DNA of 64,000 nucleotides from an uncultured Sphingomonas sp. (GTDB lineage Bacteria > Pseudomonadota > Alphaproteobacteria > Sphingomonadales > Sphingomonadaceae), in the NCBI GenBank assembly GCA_913775795.1, contig CAJYLT010000083.1:62001-126000 (forward strand), written 5' to 3'. Below are positions 29,643-38,057 of this stretch, piece after piece (position 1 is the stretch's first letter; every line of letters starts with the position of its first letter). Under the pieces are notes generated by a model. The model was not told where the DNA came from. It saw nothing but the letters and a program-made list of their open reading frames with translations, and searched no databases. Made by a program: the position numbers and the translations under genes.

Positions 29643-30830
29643 CTATAGGGTGGTGGCCGGCGGGGGGGAAGGGGCCATGCCCGCGCGCAGGATACGCACG
29701 ACGTTGCCGCCCATCACCCGGGCGATATCGGCGTCGGAAAAGCCGCGGTCCCTCAGCGTCTGCGTGATGACGGCGAGGCGGGCGGTGTCGAAACCCGTCG
29801 TCACGCTGCCGTCGAAGTCGGAGCCCAAGCCGACATGGTCGATGCCGGCGACGTCGCGGACATGCTCGATCGCGGCGACGATGGCCTTGGGCGCAGTCGA
29901 GCAGACGGCGGCGTCCCAGTAGCCGACGCCGATCACGCCGCCGGTGCGGGCGATGCCGCGGATTTCCGCATCGGTCAGGTTGCGATTGACGGCGCAGGTG
30001 GCCTGGACGCCGCCATGGCTGGAGACGACGGGGCGGCGGGCCATCGCCAGCACTTCGGCAACGGTCCGGTGGCTGGAATGCGCGACGTCGACGATCATGC
30101 CGAGCGCCTCCATCCGCCGGACGACCTGCCGCCCGAGCGGGGTGAGGTCGCCTTTCCGAAGGCCGTGCATCGAGCCGGCGACCTCGTTGTCGAAGAAGTG
30201 GGCGAGGCCGGCCATGCGGAAACCGGCGGCGTAGAGGCGGTCGAGGTTGGCGAGCTTGCCCTCGATATTCTGGAGTCCCTCGATCGAGAGGATCGCGCCT
30301 ACTACCTTTCGGCCCCGCGCGCGGTCGGCGAGGAGGGCGTCGAGCTCGGCGGGGTCGTTGATGATGCGAAGCGCGCCGTTTGACCGCGCTTCCGCCCGTT
30401 CCAGCTTGGTGGCGTGCCAGAGCGAGCGTTCGAGAAGGGACGTCCAGGTCCTGACCGGCTGGAGCTGGCCGATGGTGAGCCAGCGGATCTGGTCGGTGTC
30501 GGCGCCGTTGGCGTCGTAATTCTGGCCGGCGGGGGTTTTGGTGACCGAGGAGAAGACCTGGATCGCGACATTGCCTGCGAGCAGGCGGGGAATGTCGACA
30601 TGACCCTGGTCGGAAGGCTTTGAGATGTCGCGTTTCCATAGCAGTGAGTCTGCGTGGAGATCGGCGATCGTCAGGCGGTCGTGGAGGGCCTTCGTCTCCG
30701 CGGTGACGGTCGGGAGGGGTGTGGGGGCGATCCTGTTCATCGATCGCTCGGCGATGCCGGGGGCGAGGAGGAAAAAGGCGGTGGCGGCTGCGATGAGCAG
30801 CGCGAGGGCGATGAGGGCGGCGCGCTTCAT
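29643..30830 (-). CDS. Membrane dipeptidase (peptidase M19 family)
   Basis: DLHADSLLWKRD; LSIEGLQNIEGKLANLDRLYAAGFRMAGLAHFFDN; DVAHSSHRTVAEVL; HVGLGSDFDGSV. Confidence 0.93.
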   Translation of the reverse strand: MKRAALIALALLIAAATAFFLLAPGIAERSMNRIAPTPLPTVTAETKALHDRLTIADLHADSLLWKRDISKPSDQGHVDIPRLLAGNVAIQVFSSVTKTPAGQNYDANGADTDQIRWLTIGQLQPVRTWTSLLERSLWHATKLERAEARSNGALRIINDPAELDALLADRARGRKVVGAILSIEGLQNIEGKLANLDRLYAAGFRMAGLAHFFDNEVAGSMHGLRKGDLTPLGRQVVRRMEALGMIVDVAHSSHRTVAEVLAMARRPVVSSHGGVQATCAVNRNLTDAEIRGIARTGGVIGVGYWDAAVCSTAPKAIVAAIEHVRDVAGIDHVGLGSDFDGSVTTGFDTARLAVITQTLRDRGFSDADIARVMGGNVVRILRAGMAPSPPPATTL

Positions 30831-31336
30831 CGCGTGAGGGTCACGAAGCTGTAGGCGGGGCGGGTGCCGTCGGCGGGGTGGTCCTCGCGCGCGGTTTCGT
30901 GCCAGTCGGTGAAGGGGGGGACGGTGGCGTCGCCCTTTGGCTCGGCATGGACTTCAGTGAGTTCGATGCGGGTGGCGGCGTCGCGGTAGAGGGCGAAGAT
31001 TTCGGCGCCGCCGATGATCGCGATCTCGGGCGCGTCGGCGGCGAGGGCGAGCGCGGCGGCGGGGGTGTGGGCGGGTTCGGCCCCCGCCGCGGACCAGTTC
31101 CGGTCGCGGGTTAGGACGATATGGCGGCGGCCCGGCAAGGGCGCGGGGAAGCTCTCGAAGGTCTTGCGGCCCATCACCATCGGCTTGCCCATGGTGAGCG
31201 CCTTGAATCGCTTGAGGTCGGCGGGCAGGCGCCAGGGGAGGTCGCCGTTGGCGCCGATCACGCCGTTCGTCGCGCGCGCCAGATAGAAGACGATTTCCTG
31301 CAAGCCCCGGCCCCCATTGTCCTTTCGCGCAAGCAT
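30827..31336 (-). CDS. folA: Dihydrofolate reductase
   Basis: NGVIGANGDLPWRLPADLKRFKALTMGKPMVMGRKTFESFP...AIIGGAEIFALY. Confidence 0.93.
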   Translation of the reverse strand: MLARKDNGGRGLQEIVFYLARATNGVIGANGDLPWRLPADLKRFKALTMGKPMVMGRKTFESFPAPLPGRRHIVLTRDRNWSAAGAEPAHTPAAALALAADAPEIAIIGGAEIFALYRDAATRIELTEVHAEPKGDATVPPFTDWHETAREDHPADGTRPAYSFVTLTR

Positions 31337-31401
31337 GGGGCGCGGGCCGGCGCTTGGCAATCGGCGGCGGGTGGGCGAAGCTGGCGGCAAAGGGGAGTGG
31401 C

Positions 31402-32721
31402 ATGAAGCATTGGGGACTGGCGGCGGCATTGGTGGCGGCGCCCGCCGCGGCGCAATTGGGGGAGGGGGCGCGGCCCGCCTATCCCGCGGTGCCTTCCTTG
31501 CGCGAGCGGGCGGCGGCGGTGGATGCGTCGCTGAAGGATCGGCTGGAGACCGTCGTCCCGGCGATCATGCGCGAACGTGGGGTCGACATGTGGATCGTCG
31601 TCGCGCGGGAGAATTTCGAGGAGCCGGTGATTGCGACGATGCTGGACGCCGAGAGTTTCGCGGCGCGGCGGCGGACGATCCTCGTCTTCTTCGATCCCGG
31701 CAAAGGCAAGCCGGTGGAGCGGCTGACGGTCAGCCGGTACGGGATGGGCGGGCTGTTCGCGCCCGCGTGGGACCCGGCTAGGCAACCCGACCAGTGGAAG
31801 GCGCTGGCCGCGATCGTCGCGGAGCGGAAGCCGAAGCGGATCGCGGTCAACAGTTCGGCCGCGTCCGCTTATGCCGACGGGATGACGCTGTCGGCGTGGG
31901 AGGAGATGAATGCGGCGCTCGCCCCCGCCGATCGGGCGCAAGTGGTGCGCGATGATGTGCTCGCGATCCGGTGGCTTGAGAGCCGGTCGGCGCGGGAGCT
32001 AACTGACTATCCGCGGATCGTCGGGACGGCGCAGGCGATCATCGCGGAGGGGTTCTCGAACAAGGCGATCGTGCCGGGGCGGACGACGAGCGCGGACCTC
32101 GTCTGGTGGTATCGCGAGAAGATCGCGTCGCTGAAGCTGGAGACGTGGTTCCAGCCCTCGGTCGGGATCCAGCGGGCGGGGGCCAAGCGGATGCTGGAGG
32201 GCGATACGGTCATCCAGCCGGGCGACATGCTGTGGGTCGATTTCGGGATCGTGACCGAGCGGCTGGCGACCGATACGCAGCACCTGGCCTATGTGCTGAA
32301 GCCCGGCGAGACCGAGGCGCCGGCGGGGCTTCGCGCCGGCCTTGCCGCCGCCAACCGGTTGCAGGAGATCACCATGGCATCGTTCCGCGCGGGCGAGAGC
32401 GGCAACGCGATCCTCGCGCGGGCGCGCGCGGCGGCGATCGCCGAGGGGCTTGTGCCCAGCATCTATTCGCACCCGATCGGCTTTCACGGCCATGCGGCGG
32501 GGAGCGCCATCGGCTTCTGGGACAATCAGGCGGCGGACCCGCGCGGGGCCGGGCCGGTCCGCGCGCGCACGACCTGGTCGATCGAGCTGATGGCGAAGGC
32601 GCCCGTACCCGAATGGGGCGGGCAGGTCGCCGAGTTCCGGCAGGAGGAGGATGCTTTCTTCGACGGGCGGCGGGTGACGTGGCTGAACGGGCGGCAGACA
32701 GGGTTTTATCTGGTGCGGTGA
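31402..32721 (+). CDS. Secreted M24-family metallopeptidase (Xaa-Pro aminopeptidase-like)
   Basis: Signal peptide; creatinase-like N-domain; LWVDFGIVTERLATDTQHLAYVLKPGE; HPIGFHGHAAGSAIGFWDNQ. Confidence 0.85.
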   Translation: MKHWGLAAALVAAPAAAQLGEGARPAYPAVPSLRERAAAVDASLKDRLETVVPAIMRERGVDMWIVVARENFEEPVIATMLDAESFAARRRTILVFFDPGKGKPVERLTVSRYGMGGLFAPAWDPARQPDQWKALAAIVAERKPKRIAVNSSAASAYADGMTLSAWEEMNAALAPADRAQVVRDDVLAIRWLESRSARELTDYPRIVGTAQAIIAEGFSNKAIVPGRTTSADLVWWYREKIASLKLETWFQPSVGIQRAGAKRMLEGDTVIQPGDMLWVDFGIVTERLATDTQHLAYVLKPGETEAPAGLRAGLAAANRLQEITMASFRAGESGNAILARARAAAIAEGLVPSIYSHPIGFHGHAAGSAIGFWDNQAADPRGAGPVRARTTWSIELMAKAPVPEWGGQVAEFRQEEDAFFDGRRVTWLNGRQTGFYLVR

Positions 32722-32775
32722 GGGGGGAAATGATAACGATTCACAACACCGAGCTGACATGATACCCATTCGCAT

Positions 32776-33444
32776 ATGAACGCACCGGCTGGCCCTGACG
32801 ACTTCTGGCGGGCGCGTCTCGACACCCCGAATTATGACGTGGGCGAAGCTGCCCGCTACGCTCACATTCACGCGAGCACCGTTGCGCGGTGGCAGCGCAG
32901 TTCCACCATTCGTGCTCGCGAAAAGCGCGCTCGGCTATCATACCTTCAGTTGATAGAGTTGGCTGTCGTCGCAGCGGCTCAAAAGGCCGGGATGAAGCTC
33001 GCTGACATACGTACTGCTCGAGCTTATTTCGCTGGCGCCTTTGGTACCGATCACCCGTTTGCGACCATTCGGCTTTCAACCGATGGTGTCGATATGGCCG
33101 CCAAGGCAGGCGCTGATTTGCTGATTGGAAATAAAAACGGACAGCTGGCTTGGAAGTCGGTGATTGGAGAACGCTTTAAAGAATTTGAGTACGAGGACGG
33201 ACTTGCGACCCGATGGCATGTCGCTGGCACAGGCTCGCCGGTGCTGATTGATCCGCGCGTCCGCTTTGGCGCGCCGCATGTTGCCGGAATTCCAACTTGG
33301 CTCTTGAAAGAGCGGTGGGAGGCAGGCGAGCCAATTGAGGAAATTGAAGACGATTTGAGCTTAGAGTCTCGATCAATAGAGGCGGCACTCCGCTTTGAAG
33401 GTATAGATCCGACGCGGGCTAGAAAGACGGCGTGGGCAACCTGA
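32776..33444 (+). CDS. DUF433-domain antitoxin with N-terminal HTH
   Basis: HTH YDVGEAARYAHIHASTVARWQ; C-terminal DUF433-like GIPTWLLKERWEAGEPIEEIEDDLSLESRSIEAALRFE. Confidence 0.75.
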   Translation: MNAPAGPDDFWRARLDTPNYDVGEAARYAHIHASTVARWQRSSTIRAREKRARLSYLQLIELAVVAAAQKAGMKLADIRTARAYFAGAFGTDHPFATIRLSTDGVDMAAKAGADLLIGNKNGQLAWKSVIGERFKEFEYEDGLATRWHVAGTGSPVLIDPRVRFGAPHVAGIPTWLLKERWEAGEPIEEIEDDLSLESRSIEAALRFEGIDPTRARKTAWAT

Positions 33445-33839
33445 CGTTTTTCTTCGACCGCTTTACGGGTTCGGCAGTGCCTAAGCTGCTAAAGAACACC
33501 CGCGCGCCTTTCGAGGTCGAATATCATGACGACAAAAAGCATGGCTATGCGCACAATCTTGAAGACGATAAGTGGCTAGCCGAGGTTAGCAAAAAGAAGT
33601 GGGTCGTTATTAGTCACGATAAACGCTTCCATAACGATAGTGTCGCATTGGAAGCTGTGCGGCAACACGGTGGCCGGGTATTCTACCTTGACGGCGGAAG
33701 CGGGGTGAAGTGGGACAAGCTGCGTCGTTTTGCTGCCTCTTACAAGAAGATGGAAGCGATCATAGCTGCAGAGAAGCCTCCATTCATTTACCGGGTAACG
33801 TACGCGGATAGAGTGATCCGCGTCCTTCAGGTCGGGTAG
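33432..33839 (+). CDS. PIN-like toxin (VapC45-type)
   Basis: FFFDRFTGSAVPKLLKNT...DDKWLAEVSKKKWVVISHDKRFHND...; GTG start overlaps antitoxin stop by 13 bp. Confidence 0.7.
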   Translation: MGNLTFFFDRFTGSAVPKLLKNTRAPFEVEYHDDKKHGYAHNLEDDKWLAEVSKKKWVVISHDKRFHNDSVALEAVRQHGGRVFYLDGGSGVKWDKLRRFAASYKKMEAIIAAEKPPFIYRVTYADRVIRVLQVG

Positions 33840-33947
33840 CACGACCGAATATCATTCCATATGCGCACAACCCATCTAACCTATTTGGCACATTTCGCTT
33901 GACAGCGCGACGCTGATCTGGCACTCCTCCTGACGCTGGAGAATTGC

Positions 33948-33986
33948 GAATCGGGCCGGGGCGGGGACGCTTTCCGGCCCGTTTTC
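33948..33986 (+). terminator. Rho-independent terminator between TA pair and GTA cluster
   Basis: CGGGCCGG (33952-33959) / CCGGCCCG (33974-33981) followed by TTTTC. Confidence 0.65.
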
Positions 33987-34008
33987 GTTGGGGCGGGGGC
34001 CTTTTCAT

Positions 34009-34548
34009 ATGGCGGATGCGGTGATCTACAGCGGGCCGGATCGGGCACCGCAGGTTCGGATGCGGACGACCGGCTGGACGCGGGAGCGGCGGCAGCGGTT
34101 TCTGGATGTGCTGGCGGCGTCGGCCAATGTCGCGCTGGCGGCGCGGGCGGTGGGGGTTGGACCGGGAAGCGCCTGGGCGCTTCGCAAGCGGGACCATGTT
34201 TTTGCCGAGCTGTTCGCCGAGGCGATGGCGCAGGGGTATGACGCGCTCGAGGGTGCGCTGCTCGAACGGGCGCGCGGCGGGGTCAATGCGATCGAGGTCG
34301 AGGGCCTGCCGCTGACGCTGACGGGCGATGCCGAGGACCGGCGGCTCAGCCACGACGCGGCGCGGATCGTGGGTGGCCGGGTCGAGATGGACGTGAAGCT
34401 CGCCATGTGGCTGCTCGAACGGCAGGACAAGCGGGGCGCGCGGGCGCTGGCGGGCAACGCGATGCTGGGGCCGGCCCCCAGCCGCGCGGCGGTGGAGGCG
34501 AAGATCGCGCGCAAGCTCGACGCGCTCGCCAAGCGGCCGAAGAAGTGA
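34009..34548 (+). CDS. Terminase small subunit-like DNA-packaging protein
   Basis: RRQRFLDVLAASANVALAARAVGVGPGSAWALRKRDHVFAELFAEAMAQGYDALEGALLERA; directly upstream of large terminase. Confidence 0.7.
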   Translation: MADAVIYSGPDRAPQVRMRTTGWTRERRQRFLDVLAASANVALAARAVGVGPGSAWALRKRDHVFAELFAEAMAQGYDALEGALLERARGGVNAIEVEGLPLTLTGDAEDRRLSHDAARIVGGRVEMDVKLAMWLLERQDKRGARALAGNAMLGPAPSRAAVEAKIARKLDALAKRPKK

Positions 34549-35864
34549 CGGCGGAGGCGGGCGGCGACCTTTATGCGCGGCTGAGTGCGCTGGATGCCGA
34601 CGACCGGCGGCTGGTGTTCGATATCCTGAAGGAGCGCGAGCTCGACGTGCTCGACGAGGCCTGGGACGCGTGGGCGCATGACGGGCAGCTGGCGCCGCCG
34701 GGGGACTGGGGGATCTGGCTGATCCGGGCGGGGCGCGGGTTCGGGAAGACGCGGGCGGGGGCGGAGTGGGTGAGCGCGGTGGCGCGGGCCAATCCCGAGT
34801 GCCGCATCGCGCTGGTCGGCGGGTCGATCGACGAGGTGCGGCGGGTGATGGTCGAGGGGCCGAGCGGGCTGCTCGCCGTCGCGCACGCGGCCGAGCGGCC
34901 GGGGATGAAGGTGGTGGGGGGCGTGCTGCGCTTTGCCAACAAGGCGGAGGCGCATGTCTATTCCGCCGCCTCGCCCGAGGGGCTGCGCGGGCCTGAACAC
35001 CATTTCGCCTGGGCGGACGAACTGGGGAAGTGGCGGGCGCGGAGCGGATCTGCGGCGTGGGACAATCTGCGCCTGGGGCTTCGGCTGGGGGAGCGGCCGC
35101 GGATGCTGGTGACGACGACGCCGCGGCCGACCGCGCTGATGCGGCGGGTGATGGCGCTGGACGGGCTGGTGCAGACGCTGGGGCGGACGCGGGACAATCC
35201 GCACCTGCCGGCGAGCTTCGTGGGGGCGATGATCGCCGATTATGGCGGCACGCGGCTGGGGCGGCAGGAACTGGACGGCGAGATGGTCGAGGATGTCGCC
35301 GGCGCGCTCTGGACGCGGGCGCTGATCGAGGGGTGCCGGGTGCGGGCGGTGCCGGCGCTGGTGCGGGTGGTGGTGGGAGTGGACCCGCCGGCGGGCACGG
35401 AGGGCGACGCTTGCGGGATCGTCGCGGTGGGGCTGGGCGCGGATGCGCGCGGCTATGTGATCGAGGATGCGAGCGTGCTCGGCGCCTCGCCCGAGGGGTG
35501 GGCGCGAGCGGTGGTGGCTTGTGCCGCGCGCCACGATGCCGAGCGGGTGGTGGCGGAGGTGAACCAGGGCGGGGCGATGGTCGCGAGCGTGCTGCGCGCG
35601 GTCGACGCCGCGCTGCCGGTGCGCGGCGTCCATGCGACGCGGGGCAAGGCGGCGCGGGCGGAGCCGGTGGCGGCTTTGTACGAGCAGGGGCGGGTCGCGC
35701 ATGTGGGCGCGTTCACAGCACTGGAGGACGAGTTGTGCGGGCTGGTCGCGGGCGGGCGCTACGAGGGGCCGGGGCGGTCGCCGGACCGCGCGGATGCGTG
35801 CGTGTGGGCGCTGTCGGAGCTGATGCTGGGGCGGCGGGGGGGCGTGGCGGTGCGGCCCTGCTAG
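34545..35864 (+). CDS. Phage/GTA terminase large subunit (g2)
   Basis: WLIRAGRGFGKTRAGAEWV Walker A-like, RGPEHHFAWADELGKW Walker B; GTG start overlapping previous stop. Confidence 0.92.
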   Translation: MTAEAGGDLYARLSALDADDRRLVFDILKERELDVLDEAWDAWAHDGQLAPPGDWGIWLIRAGRGFGKTRAGAEWVSAVARANPECRIALVGGSIDEVRRVMVEGPSGLLAVAHAAERPGMKVVGGVLRFANKAEAHVYSAASPEGLRGPEHHFAWADELGKWRARSGSAAWDNLRLGLRLGERPRMLVTTTPRPTALMRRVMALDGLVQTLGRTRDNPHLPASFVGAMIADYGGTRLGRQELDGEMVEDVAGALWTRALIEGCRVRAVPALVRVVVGVDPPAGTEGDACGIVAVGLGADARGYVIEDASVLGASPEGWARAVVACAARHDAERVVAEVNQGGAMVASVLRAVDAALPVRGVHATRGKAARAEPVAALYEQGRVAHVGAFTALEDELCGLVAGGRYEGPGRSPDRADACVWALSELMLGRRGGVAVRPC

Positions 35865-35876
35865 GCGGGCGTCGCT

Positions 35877-35950
35877 TCACCCTCGCCAAGCTGCGCTAGC
35901 CGCTGAAGCGGCAAGCTTCGCTATCCTCCCCCCTGAAGGGGGAGGGTGAG
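35877..35950. repeat. Intergenic palindromic element between terminase and portal genes
   Basis: CTCCCCC-ctgaa-GGGGGAG hairpin and adjacent CCGCTgaAGCGG-containing inverted repeat. Confidence 0.6.
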
Positions 35951-36004
35951 GTCGCACTGTCCGGTAACGGCGGTGCTTCAATCACGATTTCAGGAGAACC
36001 AAGC

Positions 36005-37114
36005 ATGAAATGGTTCGGTCGCAAGGCCGGGCGCGAGGATGCGCGTCCGATGATGGGGAGTGCGCGCGAGGGGGCGCGGCTGGGGGAATGGCCGGCGGCC
36101 TATGCCGAGCAGGTGCGCGAGGGATATTGCCTCAATCCCGTCGCGCAGCGGGCGATCCGGCTGGTGGCGGAGACGGTGGCGCAGGCGCCGCTGGATGCCA
36201 GCGACGAGGCGATGACGGGCCTGGTCATGGAGCGCAGCGGAGGGCAGCCGCTGATCGAGACGCTGGCGGCGCATCTGATGCTGCACGGCAATGCCTTCGT
36301 CCAGGTGCTGGGCGATGGCGAGGGGGGCGTGCGCGAGCTGTTCGCGCTGCGGCCCGAGCGGGTGAGTATCGAAACCGACGCCAATGGCTGGCCGGTCGCC
36401 TATCGCTATGCGGTGGGGGCGCGGGTCATGCGGTTGCCGGCCGAGGATGCGGCCGGGCGGCCGAGCGTCATTCATATCCGGCATTTCCATCCGCTCGACG
36501 ATCATCTGGGGCTGGGGTGCCTCGGTGCCGCGATGGGGGCGATCGCGATCCACAATGCGGCGACGCGGTGGAACAAGGCGCTGCTCGACAATGCCGCGCG
36601 GCCTTCGGGCGCGCTGGTCTATGACCCCGGCGACGGGTCGAGCCTGTCGGGCGAGCAGTACCGGCGGCTGAAGGAGGAGATGGCGGTCGCCTATCAGGGG
36701 GCGGGCAATGCCGGGCGGCCGATGCTGCTGGAAGGCGGCCTAAAGTGGCAGGCGATCAGCATGACGCCCGCCGACATGGACTTCGTGGGGCTGAAGGCGG
36801 CGGCGGCGCGGGAGATTGCGCTCGCCTTCGGCGTGCCGCCGATGCTGATGGGGCTACCTGGGGATGCGGCCTATGCCAATTACCGCGAGGCGAACCGCGC
36901 GCTATGGCGCTCGTCGGTGGTGCCGCTGGCCGACAACATCCTCGGCGCGATCGCCGAGGGGCTGCGGCCGTGGTTTCCGGGCGGCTGGATCCGGGTGGCG
37001 ATCGACCGGGTGAGCGTGCTGAGCGAGGAGCGCGCGGCCCTGTGGGCGCGGATCGGCGGGGCGGATTTCCTGTCGGACGAGGAAAAGCGCCGCATCCTGG
37101 GGGTGGACCGATGA
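36005..37114 (+). CDS. HK97-family phage portal protein (g3)
   Basis: NPVAQRAIRLVAETVAQAPL; HGNAFVQVLGD; LEGGLKWQAISMTPADMDFVGLKAAAAREIALAFGVPPMLMGLPGDAAYANYREANRALWRSSVVPL. Confidence 0.93.
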   Translation: MKWFGRKAGREDARPMMGSAREGARLGEWPAAYAEQVREGYCLNPVAQRAIRLVAETVAQAPLDASDEAMTGLVMERSGGQPLIETLAAHLMLHGNAFVQVLGDGEGGVRELFALRPERVSIETDANGWPVAYRYAVGARVMRLPAEDAAGRPSVIHIRHFHPLDDHLGLGCLGAAMGAIAIHNAATRWNKALLDNAARPSGALVYDPGDGSSLSGEQYRRLKEEMAVAYQGAGNAGRPMLLEGGLKWQAISMTPADMDFVGLKAAAAREIALAFGVPPMLMGLPGDAAYANYREANRALWRSSVVPLADNILGAIAEGLRPWFPGGWIRVAIDRVSVLSEERAALWARIGGADFLSDEEKRRILGVDR

Positions 37115-37413
37115 GCGCGCTGCTGGCCGAGCTGATGCGGCAGGCGGAGGACGAGGGCGCGAGCCTGCCGGTGCTGCGCGGGATCGCCGAGGAAGCGGGG
37201 GAGACTGCGGCGGCGCGGGCGCTCGCCCGGCTGGGGCTCGCCGATGCGGGGGCGGCGAAGGACATGGGGGAGCTGCGCGAGCTGCTCGGCGCGTGGCGCG
37301 ATGCCAAGCGGTCGGCGCTGAGAGCGGCGCTGGCGTGGGTGACGCACATGCTGACCGCGTGCGTGCTGGTCGGGCTGGCGGTGAAGCTGGGGTTTTCGGG
37401 GTGGGTGAAGTGA
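37111..37413 (+). CDS. DUF6127-like small protein (g3.5 position)
   Basis: MSALLAELMRQAEDEGASLPVLRGIAEEAGETAAARALARLGLADAGAAKDMGELRELLGAWRDAKRSALRAALAWVTHM; ATGA overlap. Confidence 0.7.
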   Translation: MSALLAELMRQAEDEGASLPVLRGIAEEAGETAAARALARLGLADAGAAKDMGELRELLGAWRDAKRSALRAALAWVTHMLTACVLVGLAVKLGFSGWVK

Positions 37414-38057
37414 GGGGCTTCACGCTGCGTACCCCGGCGGAGGCCGGGGTCCAGTTGGGGGACCTTCGCGTGCCTTCGATGCCGCTCGATCCTGGACCCC
37501 GGCCTTCGCCGGGGTACGGGGATGAGGGCGCGGTGCAGACACGCGAGCCGTGTTCCCGCGGAAGCGGGAACCCAGGGTTGCAGGAAGCAGCAGATGGTCT
37601 GTTGGGCTCTGGGCTCCCGCTTTCGCGGGAGCACGGGGCGTTGCGGGAGGCGGTATCACACGGCGGCGTGCTGCGGTTCGCGGGGTACGCGGCGGTGTTC
37701 GATCGGGCGGATCGCGGGGGCGATGTGGTGCGGCGGGGGGCGTTTGGCGGCGCGGGCTGCGTGCCGGTGCTCTGGCAGCATCGCGGGCCAGCCGTGGGCC
37801 TCATCGAGCGGGTGTTCGAGGATGCGCGGGGGCTGGCGGTGGTCGGGCGGATCGAGGCCCCCGGACTGGCGGCGATGGTCGCGGCGGGCGCGCTCACCGG
37901 CCTGTCGGTCGGGTATCGCGCGCGGGCCGTGCGCCAAGGAACATATCGTGAACTTATCGGGCTGGACCTCCACGAGGTCAGCCTGGTGGCGCAGCCGATG
38001 CAGCCGCTGGCGCGGGTGACGGCATTTGAGTGGGTCAAGGAGGACGAGACGGCATGA
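37410..38057 (+). CDS. HK97-family prohead protease (g4), N-terminus formed from palindromic repeats
   Basis: VLRFAGYAAVFDRADRGGDVVRRGAFG...LWQHRGPAVGLIERVFEDARGLAVVGRIE...ALTGLSVGYRA...LHEVSLVAQPMQPLARV. Confidence 0.85.
   Translation: MRGFTLRTPAEAGVQLGDLRVPSMPLDPGPRPSPGYGDEGAVQTREPCSRGSGNPGLQEAADGLLGSGLPLSREHGALREAVSHGGVLRFAGYAAVFDRADRGGDVVRRGAFGGAGCVPVLWQHRGPAVGLIERVFEDARGLAVVGRIEAPGLAAMVAAGALTGLSVGYRARAVRQGTYRELIGLDLHEVSLVAQPMQPLARVTAFEWVKEDETA
37429..37518. repeat. Paired-hairpin REP-like element (copy 1 in protease 5' region)
   Basis: ACCCCGGC-ggag-GCCGGGGT (37431-37450) and ACCCCGGC-cttc-GCCGGGGT (37496-37515), with GTCCAG/CTGGAC outer pairing. Confidence 0.88.
37551..37634. repeat. 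Paired-hairpin REP-like element (copy 2, different stem sequence)
   Basis: TTCCCGC-ggaa-GCGGGAA (37553-37570) and CTCCCGC-tttc-GCGGGAG (37614-37631). Confidence 0.85.
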
